DNA of 64,000 nt, taken from NCBI GenBank assembly GCA_003254925.1, contig QANZ01028622.1, forward strand, positions 1-64,000, written 5' to 3'. Under the pieces are notes generated by a model. It did not search any database and was not told the origin of the DNA. It was given only the letters and a program-made list of their open reading frames with translations. Source of the stretch: Chamaecrista fasciculata. Its lineage: Eukaryota > Streptophyta > Magnoliopsida > Fabales > Fabaceae. The position numbers were made by a program, and so were the translations under genes. This document shows, in pieces, positions 37,101 through 47,167 of this stretch; the first letter of the stretch is position 1, and each line of letters starts with the position of its first letter.

Positions 37101-39006
37101 TCAGAAAGAGAACAAAGTTCACATGAAGGGCAAGACCAACCTAGAAAGCCGCCCAGAGATTACTTCAGCATAAGGAAGCAAGTGGAAGTGCTCTACAACT
37201 GAGGTGACTGTCCAAATGCTACAACTCTTATTGAACAATGAACCCTGCAAACTATCAGAGCAGGCATAAAATATTATTTAGAAGAATATGCAGCATCACA
37301 AGTAGCTTTATTTGTTTGAGCATTAAATTCAAAGTACCAATTCAAGAGAAATAAGTAGATACAGGACTACTTATATAATATCCTATTACACAGTTACAAG
37401 AACAATAACAGAACCCACCCTTATGAAACTGCAACAAACACACTGCCTAAGAAGTAGCCAGCATTAACATCCATGACAAGTCGAAAAACAACAATAAAAA
37501 TTAAGGGCAGATGTATCAGATGCTTATAAAAGATTCATACAATAGTTGAAGTGATAGCAATGCCAATCTCCGTGAAATACGAGTGATCAGCCAGCAGTGG
37601 AAGATTAAAAAATAGCAATCAAAACCAACCTATGAATAACATCTTTGATAGGAGTTTGAAAAACCTCCTGATTGACCAATTGGGAGCACTGCATGATATA
37701 AAAGAGTGAAGCTGTCTTCTCTTTGCTGTGGGAGTACACAGTGTAGCTTTCCAAATGCTCGATATCAGTCTGATTTATACCTGCACCAATGCCACACAAA
37801 AGAATTATAAAGACTTTTTACATATCAACAAACACTAGTAGAAATTAAAAGTAAGAGAATATTGATCCAACAAATACAAGACTGATACTGTAACAGCCTC
37901 ACAATATATTGGAGAGTAGAACTGTAACAGAAGTTACTCTATGTTCTTATGTAAGCAGCTTCAAATGAAAATAAAATTAAACAAAACTACTACTCTTCAG
38001 CAGTTGCAAACACCAACCATGCCAATCTTTCTGTCAAGGAAAGGTGCTTACCGTTAGCTTCCTTAACAGCAGAATAGCCAATTTGTAGAAATCCAGCGTC
38101 ATCAACATTTAATTTATCTTTTGAAGGCTTTTTTATGACTTTTCTCTTTTTTAGTGCAGATTTTATTCCCTTTGTATTGTCAGAAATTTGAATGGAGATG
38201 TCCACATCTTTTTCAACCAAAGACCATACCCCTTTGGTGATAGTACTAAACTCCAAAACGCAATTTTCCTTCTTACTGTCGATTAAAAGGACTGAAACTT
38301 TTGAAATGGGCCACCCCTCCGTATTAGGAACACTTTTAGATGCATCTAAACATGTGCATATATCGCATGCATCCATGATCATTTTCTCTGTTACAGATAG
38401 CTGTTTCTCCACATCATCCAGCTGACTCTCATCAGACTGTTGCATGAAATTCAAATATGCTAACAAAGTTGGCTTTATAATCACAGCCAACTTGCAAAAA
38501 TCATCGAAAGTCAAAAACTGTAGCTCTGGATGTTCTTTTCTGTAGTAGTAATTGTACAGTAGAATAACAGAATGCACCTGGCACCAGCAATAATAATTAG
38601 TAAGTACTAAGTAGAGAAGTTGAAGAATGCACCAAAATGGCAGTCTAATTCCAAGCAGGCAAAACATAGATACGAAAAATGTACAAGTTAATAAGTTGTA
38701 TAATTCTCAAAATCAACATCTCTCCAAGAAGCAGGGAAAACAAGAAGAAAAGAAAACATAACTTTAACCAGCGTTTAAACAAATTACATGTAATAATATT
38801 TTGGATAGCTTATAGGCAGGCTTATAGCTATAATTGCTAGAAAAATGTAAACCAGTGATAAAAGACACCTGTTTAGCAACTGAAAGCTGTTGGGATGAAC
38901 TGGGATTATCACGAACAGAAGATTTTGTTGGTAGCAATGGAGAAACTAAGTATTCAAGCAGTGCCTGAATTGCATCCTCAGTTGAACACGCTTTTGAAGG
39001 AGCCAT
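31167..39006 (-). CDS. Plant protein of unknown function with C-terminal double-stranded RNA-binding motif
   Basis: Thirteen exons on the minus strand join to 733 residues: 39006-38869, 38577-38052, 37780-37630, 37251-37141, 36437-36137, 36007-35915, 35786-35697, 35569-35477, 34305-34066, 33699-33630, 33121-32949, 31754-31688, 31315-31167. The start MAPSKACSTEDAIQALLEYL opens a conserved plant N-terminal region (residues 1-260) that I cannot name. The middle is acidic and low-complexity and includes four tandem copies of a 30-31-residue cassette (residues 333-455). Residues 663-725 read as a dsRBM: helix ELDGVCRENN, WILPTY, strand GGFEATVTVKG, final helix ARESAAAQML. Inference: an RNA-binding nuclear or cytoplasmic protein; no signal peptide or membrane segment is seen. 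Intron 11 is GC-AG, and exon 11 may start at 33121 or 33124. Introns hold two SINEs, an RTE tail and a foldback fragment. I do not know a characterised orthologue. Confidence 0.85.
31425..31620. repeat. Degenerate foldback fragment in an intron
   Basis: Left phrases (GATTTGGTTCTTAAAAAG, CTCAATATAGTTCCTAAAAG) are answered on the right by inverted ones (AGAGACTAAATTGAGACATT, AAAGATCAAATCCTTAATG). It belongs loosely to the GGACCAAA superfamily and lies in intron 12 of the dsRBM gene. Confidence 0.4.
32411..32562 (-). mobile_element. Decayed tRNA-derived SINE in an intron
   Basis: On the minus strand it starts TAAGTGGTAAGCGGCTTGG, then GGTCTTAGGTTTACCC (B-box-like), then TCTGAATTAGTCAAGGCGAAA. 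It shares this order with the element at 15595-15790 and is more diverged. No clear tail or target duplication is seen. It lies in intron 11 of the dsRBM gene. Confidence 0.4.
33262..33323 (+). mobile_element. 3' tail of an RTE-type LINE
   Basis: The phrase CACCCCACTTAGTGGGAAAA, then GGCTTTAATTGC and a (TGT)n run, matches the characteristic 3' end of plant RTE LINEs, which finish in TTG repeats. Only the last ~60 bases are present, as usual for 5'-truncated insertions. It lies in an intron of the dsRBM gene, opposite to the gene. Confidence 0.6.
35358..36235 (-). repeat. Four tandem ~220-bp exon-plus-intron units in the dsRBM gene
   Basis: Donor-side exon ends fall at 36137, 35915, 35697 and 35477, a period of 222, 218 and 220 bases. 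Each unit has a 90-93-bp coding part starting AATGTTGCC, and an intron part beginning GTAAGAAATTTACATCCTC and finishing with a poly(T) tract, TTTTAATC, then ATATCAG. In the first unit ATATCAG is coding (Tyr-Gln) inside exon 5; in the other three it is the 3' splice site. The coding parts are 31, 31, 30 and 31 codons, all phase 0. Copies differ by only a few bases per unit, so the expansion is recent. Confidence 0.92.
36820..36974 (+). mobile_element. tRNA-derived SINE, Au-like
   Basis: The element starts GGGCCGACTTGGCTCAGCGG, giving an A box (GGCTCAGCGGTAAG), and has a perfect-looking B box GGGTTCGAACC about 40 bases later. A body with CACCGAGTGGGACTCGAAC follows, and it ends GGGTTGGCCC plus five T. 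The short poly(T) end and GTTGGCCC are features I associate with the Au SINE family. AATACATATTAAGT flanks both sides as target duplication. It lies in intron 4 of the dsRBM gene, opposite in orientation. Confidence 0.8.
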
Positions 39007-39620
39007 GTTCTACTATCCAGCGAATTTTAGGGCCACCAAACCCTGATTTGTCATATATGTAAGTAAAGATTAGTGGATAGAACAAGCTCGCTCCAAAACT
39101 AAAATGAAGTGCTTGAGTAGCTCAGTGCATTGTGCAAAGTGTGAACTGTGTACAAAGAATGATATGCAAAAATATAAATATTTCTCCAACAATTTGAAGA
39201 AAAAATGAGAAAGAAAAGGAAAATAAAGCTAGTAGAAAAAGGCTCAAATTTTATCAAAAAGTTTTTCTGTTTTCCTCCAAAACAAAAACAAAGTTCCGCT
39301 CAGTTTTTGGTTGCAGAAACATTAAACTGACTTGTTAGACGAAAATGTGAGTACCTTGAACCTAAAATCAGGAGAAAAAAGATCAAAAGATGCCTTGCAC
39401 AGTCGACTTGAAAATCTGAAAACGAAAAGAAACGTAAAAATCAAGAAACAAAGCAAGAAACAAGTGTATGAAAAGCGCAAAAAGAAACAACATACGAAAT
39501 AGATGATTCAAAATGCGGGAAGAAACTTGAAAGCGAAATCAGAAGTGAGGAGCTCACCGAAAATGGGAAGAGAGAGAATGAAGGATTCAAGCGAAATACT
39601 GAAGAGTGAAGAGTGTTGTT
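39007..39620 (-). promoter_or_regulatory. 5' leader and proximal promoter of the dsRBM gene
   Basis: On the minus strand a pyrimidine-rich stretch (AATCCTTCATTCTCTCTCTT) ends at a plausible donor TTTTCG/GTGAGC near 39558. An acceptor CAAATCAG lies just before GGTTTGGTGGCCC at about 39042, upstream of the ATG at 39006. A leader intron is therefore likely. The transcription start is not determined. Confidence 0.4.
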
Positions 39621-39947
39621 CATAACTCGTCATAATTCTATGACCTTTTTAGTACAAAAGAAATAAAAAATAAAAAATTCTATGACTTTTGTACTTTTTG
39701 TCCGTTCATCACATTTTTTTCGCCACATTTTGCCTTAGGTAAAAATTTATATCTATATCTATATATCTATATAAATCTATATCTATATATCTATATAAAG
39801 CTAAATAGCATTCAATTTGTAACTGTTAGATTTATTTTTTTTTTATTTCAAGATTTGTAATAATTTTTCTTGTATAAATCTTGAGATAAAAAAGATAAAT
39901 CATAAATTTTATGGCTACAAATTGAGATTTGTCATTAATATTTAATT

Positions 39948-40340
39948 GGTTAAAATATAACTTTAGTCTTTTATCTTTTGGCCTAGTTATAAATTAGTCT
40001 TTTTTTTTGTTGCATTTTTAATAACATATTTTTACAAAAAGTTTTACGGTTAGTCTCATCTCAATTTTCATCCTTATTTCATGGTTAACACGACGTGACA
40101 TGCTGCCGTGCTAAAGGCTAAGTGTAATTTTGATTCCTTATCTTTGGTGTAAGTTGCAATTTTGGTCTTATATATTTTCCAAGAATCCACATTTCCACTC
40201 ATTGGTCTCAACGATTGAAAATGGTCATATCTCACTTATTTTAACCTTGATTGCAATGAGCTCTGAGTCACGAGTTATTCTTAATGGGTCTTTTTTTTTG
40301 TCGAGTTGGAGCTGTCAGTGAACCACTTTTAAGACTAATT
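39948..40340. repeat. Partial foldback element
   Basis: It starts GGTTAAAATATAACTTTAGTC like the GGTTAAAGTG-ended elements and contains TTGCAATTTTGGTCTTATA, then GTCGAGTTGGAGCTGTCAGTG of the GTCGGCAAA subtype. The matching right arm is not found, so it is truncated or a composite of two fragments. Confidence 0.45.
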
Positions 40341-41210
40341 AATTTGAACATTCGACCTTATTAAAATAATTAAATAAATATAAAGTTCAATAGTAATTTA
40401 TAAGGACCGAAATACAAGATATCATCTTGAATTTAGAAGTATGCAGGAATTATTTCTCTCAACCTTTTTTGTTTGGGAGGAGAGAAAGAGAGAAAAAGTG
40501 AAGAATAAAAGAAAGAGAGCATTTCTCTCAACTTTAAGACTGAATAATAGAACTCTAAAATTTTGCATGAGATAAATAACCTCATTCCGTTAATTTTTCG
40601 TTAAATAGAGTAACAAATTTTGATAAATAATCTTATTTGTGTTATAACGAATTATGAAATTGTTATATAAGCATACATATCACATTATAATATTATATTA
40701 CAAAATTAAAATAAAAATAATAATGACTTTTAAAAAGAAAAAAGAAAAAAAAAACCTCAAATAGTACTATTAGAATTCAGAAACAATATGTAAGTCGAGT
40801 CTGAAGCACCATTTAAAAAAAAGCTCATTATTATTATTTCTTTTATTTTAATAGAATATTCAAATTGATCATAGATCTTTATCTCTAAATTTATTTTGTT
40901 TATTCCTTTATTTTTCAGAATGTTCAAAAATTGATCCTAGCCCAGTAGTCCTAGATGTTTTCAAAATGGTGGTTCACTTTAATTAGTTCTGAATTTTTAA
41001 TATAGTCATATTGTTTAAAGTTTAAATAAATTAAATTCAAAAAATATATATTTTTTATGGATACTCTTTTATTTAATTGAGATTGTCAATAAATAAAAAT
41101 ATATTAAATTTAAAAAGTAAAATACTCATTTATCATCAAATGAACGAAATTAATTATATTTCCAATTAGATTTTACAATGAGATCACATGAATTAAAATA
41201 AGGATTTATT
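40341..41210. other. AT-rich intergenic stretch
   Basis: There are no genes and no element ends that I can define. GAGAGAAAGAGAGAAAAAG-type purine runs occur near 40480-40520. Confidence 0.3.
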
Positions 41211-41373
41211 TAACATGTGTCTTTAGGCACATTTTAAGGCTTCTCCTGATTAGTTAGTAGAGCATCTCATATCTTAAAATCGAAAATTTATTTAAAAGAT
41301 AATTTTTAATGTTTAAAAACTCATTTAATTAATTAAAAGAAACTTTAATATGTGCCTTAACGGTACACGTTAG
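41211..41373. mobile_element. Small MITE with TAACATGTG ends, copy 1
   Basis: The left end is TAACATGTGTCTTTAGGCAC and the right end is GTGCCTTAACGGTACACGTTA. The interior (AGAGCATCTCATATCTTAAA) is the reverse complement of the interior of the copy at 47000-47167, so the two are one family in opposite orientation. The target duplication is not clear. Confidence 0.65.
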
Positions 41374-41533
41374 AGTTACTCTTATAGTGAAAGGAAGAAA
41401 AGTAAATGGGATGTGGACCCTACAATCTTGGAAATGAAGATTAGAAAATGCAGTCATCGAAAATTGGGAAGGTAAATTGAAAGAGTATTGATTGCAAATT
41501 GCCAATTGAAGGTGGTGAAGTAATGAAAGTGAT

Positions 41534-41640
41534 TATAAATAGAGATTAGAGAGGCACTTTCATTTCATTTGTGTGTGGTACTGTGGTGTGTGAAAAATTG
41601 CATGAGAGAGATATGTACTTTTGTGTCAGGGTAGCTGAAA
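41534..41640 (+). promoter_or_regulatory. Possible orphan core promoter
   Basis: TATAAATA at 41534-41541 is followed about 30 bases later by a CATTTCATTTGTGTG initiator-like region. The next ~100 bases are less AT-rich than the surroundings and contain GGGTAGC and GCTACCC about 30 bases apart (a weak hairpin). No ORF longer than a few codons follows. A non-coding transcript is possible but unproven. Confidence 0.25.
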
Positions 41641-41689
41641 AGTGGTGGATAGTTTTTGGCTTGTTGCTACCCACTCCTCTTTTTACAAA

Positions 41690-42041
41690 AAATAATGTAT
41701 AATGTACAAGTTATGAGAAAAAGTTTATAATTGTTAACAAAAATGATGTAAAATGAATAAGAGAGAATTTACAATTTTCTCTATTTAAAAATTATATTGA
41801 AGGGATGCTTTGTAATTTTTCTATACAAAAAGTATGTATTAGTTATGGGAGAGAGTTAATAATTTTTCTGTCCAAAAATTATTCATCATGCGTGAGAGAG
41901 GGTTCACAATTTTATCCAAAAATTATGTAATTTTTCTATACAAAAATTATAGATAATAAAACTGTTCTAATGAAATCGTAGAGTAGATCTTGAGGCACCG
42001 AAATATGTTAAATTTATGGTGTGATTTTTCTATTTCCTTTT
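41690..42041. other. AT-rich stretch with loose repeats
   Basis: Phrases such as TTTTTCTATACAAAAA and GAGAGAGTTAATAATTTTTC recur imperfectly at about 60-100-base spacing. No open frame or defined element is seen. Confidence 0.3.
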
Positions 42042-43798
42042 GAGTAAACTATCAAATAGGTCCCTGAATTTATGAGGCACTAATAGTTTGATCCAAACAT
42101 TCCAATTTAGTCCTTAAAAGTATTAAAAACCCTAAAACCTAACTTCTAAACCCCAAACTCTAAACCATAAAACCTTAAAATCCTAAACCCTAAAACCCCA
42201 AACCCTAAAATTCTAAACCCTAAAAAAATTTAATTTGAGCAATTAGGTTCTTCACCCATTCTTATCTCATTATTCTCAATTCCCCCTCTTTTCATCATCT
42301 TCATTCATTTTAGTCCAAAATCCTCAAAAAAAATTACAAAGTATTCCAAAACTCTTCCAAACATTCTAAGTTAGTCCTTAAAAATATTAAAAATCCTAAA
42401 ACTAAACCCCAAACCCCAAACTCTAAACCCTAAAACCCCAAACCCCTAAATCCTAAATTCCTAAAACTTAATTTTTTTTAATCTTCATCTTTATCTTCCC
42501 AATTTAAAAACAAATCCCTAATTTTTTTAATTCCTAAACCCTCTAAATTTTTTTTAATCTCCAACTTCTTCATCTTCTTCATCATCCATTCCTCCCCCTC
42601 TCTCTCTTTCGCCGGAATCCGCCATGGATCTCCAGCGCCGCCGTCACCCAACCGTCCATCTCCCTCCTCCTCATTCACTCGAACGAAATCACAACCAAAA
42701 ACGATTTGGGATAGATCAAGTATATATAAACCCATAACAATCGCAAAATCACTCGGCAAATCGCGAAAAGAATGGAACTAGCAAAAGCGAACGAAATCAC
42801 AACCAAAACGATTTGAGAGATTGATTGAATTGAAGATGGTGGAAAGAAAAAAAGATCGAAGATGAACTGAAGATGGATTTTGTGAGTTGAAGGAGAAGAT
42901 GAAGATGAATAGCTTGTAGTGTTCTTCGAAGGTGAAGATGAATGTTTTTTTCAAAGATGAAAAGCTTTGAGTGGATGAAAATTTTTTTAAAAGAAAAAAA
43001 CTTAATTTGGGAAGATAAAGATAAAGATTAAAGAAAAAATTTAAGTTTTAGGATTTAGGATTTAGATGTTTGGGGTCTGGGTTTTAGGGTTTTTAATATT
43101 TTTAAGGACTAAATTGGAATATTTGGAAGAGTTTTGGGACACTTTACAATTTTATTTTGAGGATTTGAGACTAAAATGAATGAAGATGGTGAAAAAGAGG
43201 GAGAATTGAGAATAATGGGATAAGAATGGGTAAGAGACTTAATTGCTCAAATTAGATTGTTTTAGTGTTGTGGGGTTGTGGGGTTTAAGATTTTAGGGTT
43301 TAGGGTTTTAAGGTTTTAGGTTTTAGAGTTTGAGGTTTGGGTTTAGGTTTTAGGGTTTTTAATATTTTTAAGGACTAAATTGAAATATTTGGAAGAGTTT
43401 TGGGACACATTATAATTTTATTTTGAGGATTTGGAACTAAAATAAATGAAGATGATGAAAAATATAGAGAATTGAAAATAATGGGATAAAAATTGAAGCC
43501 GGGACCAATTTGTCTAGACACATTTTCCTTTTTTTTTTTTTAGTAATAATGCTAATGTGGTGAAATTTACACAGTTGGCATGTTTTTTTTTTTTCAGTTT
43601 AACCCGTGCTGACGTGGCAGTTAACGTGCCACGTCAGCACTTAATGAACCACATATGCTTTTTTCGAACGTCAACTTGACAGAGGGACCTATTTGACTAA
43701 CGTTCGATAAATTCGGGGACCTATTCGTCTATTTCATTAATCTAGGGACCAAATTACCAGCGCCTCGTAAATCTAAGGACCTATTTGATAGTTTACTC
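42042..43798. mobile_element. 1.76-kb foldback element with telomere-like arms, 10-bp target duplication
   Basis: The ends are inverted: GAGTAAACTATCAAATAGGT at the left and CCTATTTGATAGTTTACTC at the right. Exact ATTTCCTTTT flanks both sides (42032-42041 and 43799-43808). The left arm holds degenerate CCCTAAA tracts (42120-42230, 42390-42475); the right arm holds the inverted TTTAGGG form (43040-43100, 43255-43370). The centre (42560-42960) has GC-richer, gene-like sequence around GCCATGGATCTCCAGCGCCG. A 9-10-bp duplication fits a non-autonomous Mutator-like element; no transposase is visible. Confidence 0.82.
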
Positions 43799-43829
43799 AT
43801 TTCCTTTTCCTTATTTAATAGTTGAGGTA

Positions 43830-44560
43830 GGTGTCGATGCAAGCATTTCTCTCTTTTCATGTTCTGATGTGACAAATTCAAATTTACAAATTTTTCTTCA
43901 CGAGTCATTTTTCTGCCCAATTGGGATCGTCAACAAACAATGCCAAATAAAATCCAAAAGTGGGTTTTGAGATTAATTTTACATTTTTCTTTTACCTTGT
44001 AGTCCCAAACTCACTTCGGGCTCAATTTAACATTATTTATTTGTTGAGAATCCCAACTGGATATAAAAGGGCCTGTTAAGAACTATGAAACATGGACACG
44101 AACGCAGACACACCAACATGCCAAACTCTTAAAATTACACGACATGACAAATATTTATATATAAAAATAATTAAAAATCTATAAATTTTAATGAAAACTT
44201 TAAAAATTACAATATATGTTTATAATATATGTCATATGTGTTATTATTTTCTATTGTCTGTCATGTTAAAATGATAAAAAATTGATTTTATATTCTGAAA
44301 CTTATGAAATGTGTCGTATGAGTATCGTATTGGTGTCGTATATAGACAAGTGTCTGACACGGTAACACACCTTCAAAATAAAATATTCATACTTTATAGG
44401 TTAAGAATTACTCATAGTTTCGAGCTCGTAGCATTTAATTTTTAAATAAGAAAGATATGATAAATTTTAGTTGTTTAATCACAACATAAGTAACCCACTT
44501 TTAAATTTGATTTAATTGTTAATTGCTCCAACTAAATAAGGAAGACCTCGTTAGAAGCAG
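43830..44560. repeat. Degenerate foldback element interrupted by a hAT MITE
   Basis: CCAATTGGGATCGTCAACAA and GTGGGTTTTGAGATTAATT mark the GTCGGCAAA subtype. Matching inverted phrases appear after 44408 (AATTGCTCCAACTAAATAAG). The two halves are split by the MITE at 44083-44399. Confidence 0.45.
44083..44399. mobile_element. hAT-like MITE with exact 8-bp target duplication
   Basis: The left end is CTATGAAACATGGACACG and the right end is AATATTCATACTTTATAG. GTTAAGAA flanks both sides exactly (44075-44082 and 44400-44407). The interior shares GACACGAAC...GTGTCTGACACGG with the copy at 29732-30083. The perfect target duplication and its place inside another repeat make it the younger of the two. 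Confidence 0.82.
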
Positions 44561-45063
44561 CAACCTCGCCATAAAGTGAATCACCATCAAAATATATAAA
44601 ACCAACATAAACATTCAAACTTTTATTTTTGGCCAAAATATAAATTTAGTCTCTTATCTTCATGTTGTAAATCAAACCATTATTTTATTTTATTATTTTT
44701 TTCATATTTGAACTCATATCTTTGAGAAAAATTCCGTGGTTAATTTTATCCTAAATTCTATCCATTTCTTCTATTGAATGTGACATTGGACAATAGACTC
44801 TAAGGAGAGGGAAAGCTGATGCATGAGACCAAAATCACAAAAAGAAGAAAGATATAAGATCACAAAAAGAAGAAAGGTATAAGATCACAACTTACACAAA
44901 AAATAAGGAACAAAAATTGTATTTTATCATTCAACTTGCCACATCAACATGTCAAGTTAGTGTTAAGGGATGAAGAGAGATGGAAATGTGGTGGGACTAA
45001 GTGACTAAAAGTGAAAATTTTCCAAAGACCTGAGACATAAAATAAAGAAAAAGATAATAGACT
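44561..45063. other. Intergenic stretch with fragments of GGACCAAA repeats
   Basis: GGCCAAAATATAAATTTAGTC at the left and GTGGGACTAAGTGACTAAAAG at the right suggest a decayed foldback. A short local duplication (AGATCACAAAAAGAAGAAAG twice near 44830-44880) is present. No gene is seen. Confidence 0.35.
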
Positions 45064-45598
45064 AAGGGTGTGTTTGACATATGAGTATAAAGTCATTACA
45101 AACTCATTATCTCCATTTTCAATACATAACTTGAGCTACAGTGCAACACAACTCTTTGTTTACCAATTACAAACTCATTACAAAAATATTATTTCATTAC
45201 AACATCATTTCATTACATTTTTCATACTCAATTACTAATATATCCCTACTCAAATACCTATAATTACCTATACTCTAATACAAATCTAAAAAAACTATTT
45301 GACAAAAAGGTAATTTTCAATACCCTCATTTATTACACTTACAACTTTCTCTTTCCATTCATCATTTCTTATTATTATTTTTTCTCTTTCTTACTCATAT
45401 CCCCTCTCTCTCACAAATATATATTTTAAAATTATAATATATATACCACACTCCACTTCAGGCGTGTATATATATATATACTAGAGGCTTTGCGTGCCCA
45501 TTAACGGACACGCAAATATGTATGTAAAAATATAAAATTATCATTTTATTACATAAAATCATCATTTCATCACATACTTATTTCCCAAACACACCCTT
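45064..45598. mobile_element. MITE with AAGGGTGTGTTTG ends
   Basis: The left end is AAGGGTGTGTTTGACATATG and the right end is TTTCCCAAACACACCCTT. The interior has loosely repeated CATTACAAACTCATTAC phrases on the left and inverted weaker forms on the right, plus a (TA)n tract and GCGTGCCCATTAACGGACACGC. Ends of this GGGTGTGTTTG kind are common in plant hAT and PIF MITEs. The target duplication is not readable. Confidence 0.6.
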
Positions 45599-46452
45599 AA
45601 ACTTGCAATCTAACCAAAAGATAAAGAAATAAAATTGCACTTTATCTTTTATTTTTGAAAAAATACAACAAGACCTCTTAAACTTTCAATCATTTGAAAT
45701 TAGGTCCTTCAATTTTCAATTTTAAGAATAAAATCCTTAAACTTTGAAAATTTATATTTTTTTTACTCATAGTATTAATAATTGTTATGTCATCTTTATA
45801 TGTATTTTTTCTTTTGTTGTCATCTCATTAATCTTAATAAAACAGTGCACTAACCGTTTCTCTTCTTTCTTTCTTTGTTTTCATTTTCTTCTTCTTCACT
45901 CACTAAAACCCATTGAATTTCTCACCTTTGTTTTCTCTTCTCTTCAAATCACCCTCACAAACTCACAACAATGGATCCCAATTCAAACCCTAACAAAGAA
46001 ATCCACCTCGAATTCCTTCCATGATGATGAAGAAGAGGAAGAAGAAGAGATAATGATGATGATGAAGTTGGGCGGTGACGGTTTGGTGGTGGTGCTCTGA
46101 AGAGTGAAGAAGAAGAAGAGGGAGAGATGGAGATGGAGATGATGGAGGATGAAGAAAAATGTGTTTTTGGAAAAATTCAATTAAAGCTTCAATTTATGGT
46201 TTTTTCGTACGTTTTGATCCAAATATAAAAGAAATGAACCTTAATATAAAAAAATAAAATTTTTGGGGGGTGAAAGTTTATTTTTCCTTTTCTATAACGG
46301 GAAAATGGATGTAAAACGATTGAGGGATCAATTGTGTCAAATTTTGGAAAAATGAGGGATCAATATAAAACTAAAAATAACTGAGGGACTAATTTGGAAC
46401 ATTTAATATAACTGAAGGATCGAAATAGAACTTTGGCTTATATATATTATAA
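45599..46452. other. Intergenic stretch with a gene-like 5' fragment
   Basis: Around 45850-46020 there is a pyrimidine-rich leader-like tract, then ACAACAATGG in good start context. A 17-codon frame beginning MDPNSNPNKEIHLEFLP ends in a stop, and GAAGAAGAGGAAGAAG follows. It may be a captured or decayed first exon. 46318-46440 carries inverted TGAGGGATCAA repeats. I do not recognise a protein. Confidence 0.35.
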
Positions 46453-46974
46453 AGGCTTAAGTGCAATTTTGGTCCCCTAACTTTCGCAAAGGTCTCAATT
46501 TGGTCCCCTAACTTTTTTTGTTGCAATTTTGGTCCCCTAACTTTTGAAAGCATCTCACTGTTGGTCCCAAGTGCACTTTTTTCATCCATTATCTGCCGTT
46601 AGTGCCGATCTAAAGGCTGAGTTGGTTGATGACGTGATAAATATGAGTGAAGTAGAATAAAAAATGACCATTTTGCGGAGACGTTTTCATGACTTGAAAG
46701 TGCACTTTGGACTAATAGTGAGACGTTTTCAAGAGTTAGGGGACCAAAATTGTAACAAAAAAAATTATGGGACCAAATTGAGACTTTTGCGAAAGTTAGG
46801 GGACCAAATTGTGACCTTTACGAAAATTAAGGGACCAAAATTGCAACAAAAAAATTTAGGGGACCAAATTGAGACCTTTGCGAAAGTTAAGGGACCAAAA
46901 TTGCAACAAAAAAAGTTAGAGGACCAAATTGAGACCTTTGCAATAGTTAGGGGACCAAAATTGCACTTAAGCCT
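46453..46974. mobile_element. Foldback MITE with AGGCTTAAGTGCA ends
   Basis: The ends AGGCTTAAGTGCAATTTTGG and CCAAAATTGCACTTAAGCCT are almost perfect inverses. ATTATAA flanks both sides (7 bp). The arms are tandem TTTGGTCCCCTAACTTT units at the left and GTTAGGGGACCAAA units at the right. The unpaired centre (46570-46680) differs from the sister copy at 2791-3178. It ends about 275 bp before the NTH1 start codon. Confidence 0.78.
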
Positions 46975-46999
46975 ATTATAAATTATAAAATGGGTCCTT

Positions 47000-47167
47000 C
47001 TAACATGTGCCCTAAGGGCACGTTTTAAGGTTTTTTTATTAGTCAAGTGAGTTTTCAAACATTAAAAATTATCTTTTAAATGAATTTTCGTAAATTTTAA
47101 GATATAAGATGCTCTACCAACCAATAAAAAGAAACCGGCCTTAAATGTGCCATGAGGGCACATGGTA
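47000..47167. mobile_element. Small MITE with TAACATGTG ends, copy 2, in the NTH1 promoter
   Basis: The left end is TAACATGTGCCCTAAGGGCA and the right end is ATGTGCCATGAGGGCACATGGTA. Its interior is inverted relative to the copy at 41211-41373. It stops 81 bases before the NTH1 start codon, so it lies in or next to the leader and core promoter. Confidence 0.7.

Noticed and set aside
37141-37246. GCAG acceptor at 37247 for exon 4 of the dsRBM gene
   Set aside because: It puts the exon out of frame with a stop after about 17 codons. The acceptor ATAG just upstream (exon from 37251) restores the frame.
42120-43370. CCCTAAA / TTTAGGG tracts as a relic telomere or chromosome fusion point
   Set aside because: The units are degenerate, inverted, and lie wholly inside a transposon-like unit with a 10-bp target duplication, so a telomere fusion is not needed to explain them.
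46664-47058. Repetitive open frames with KLGDQI- and FGPL-type repeats
   Set aside because: They are translations of the tandem arms of a foldback MITE, not proteins.
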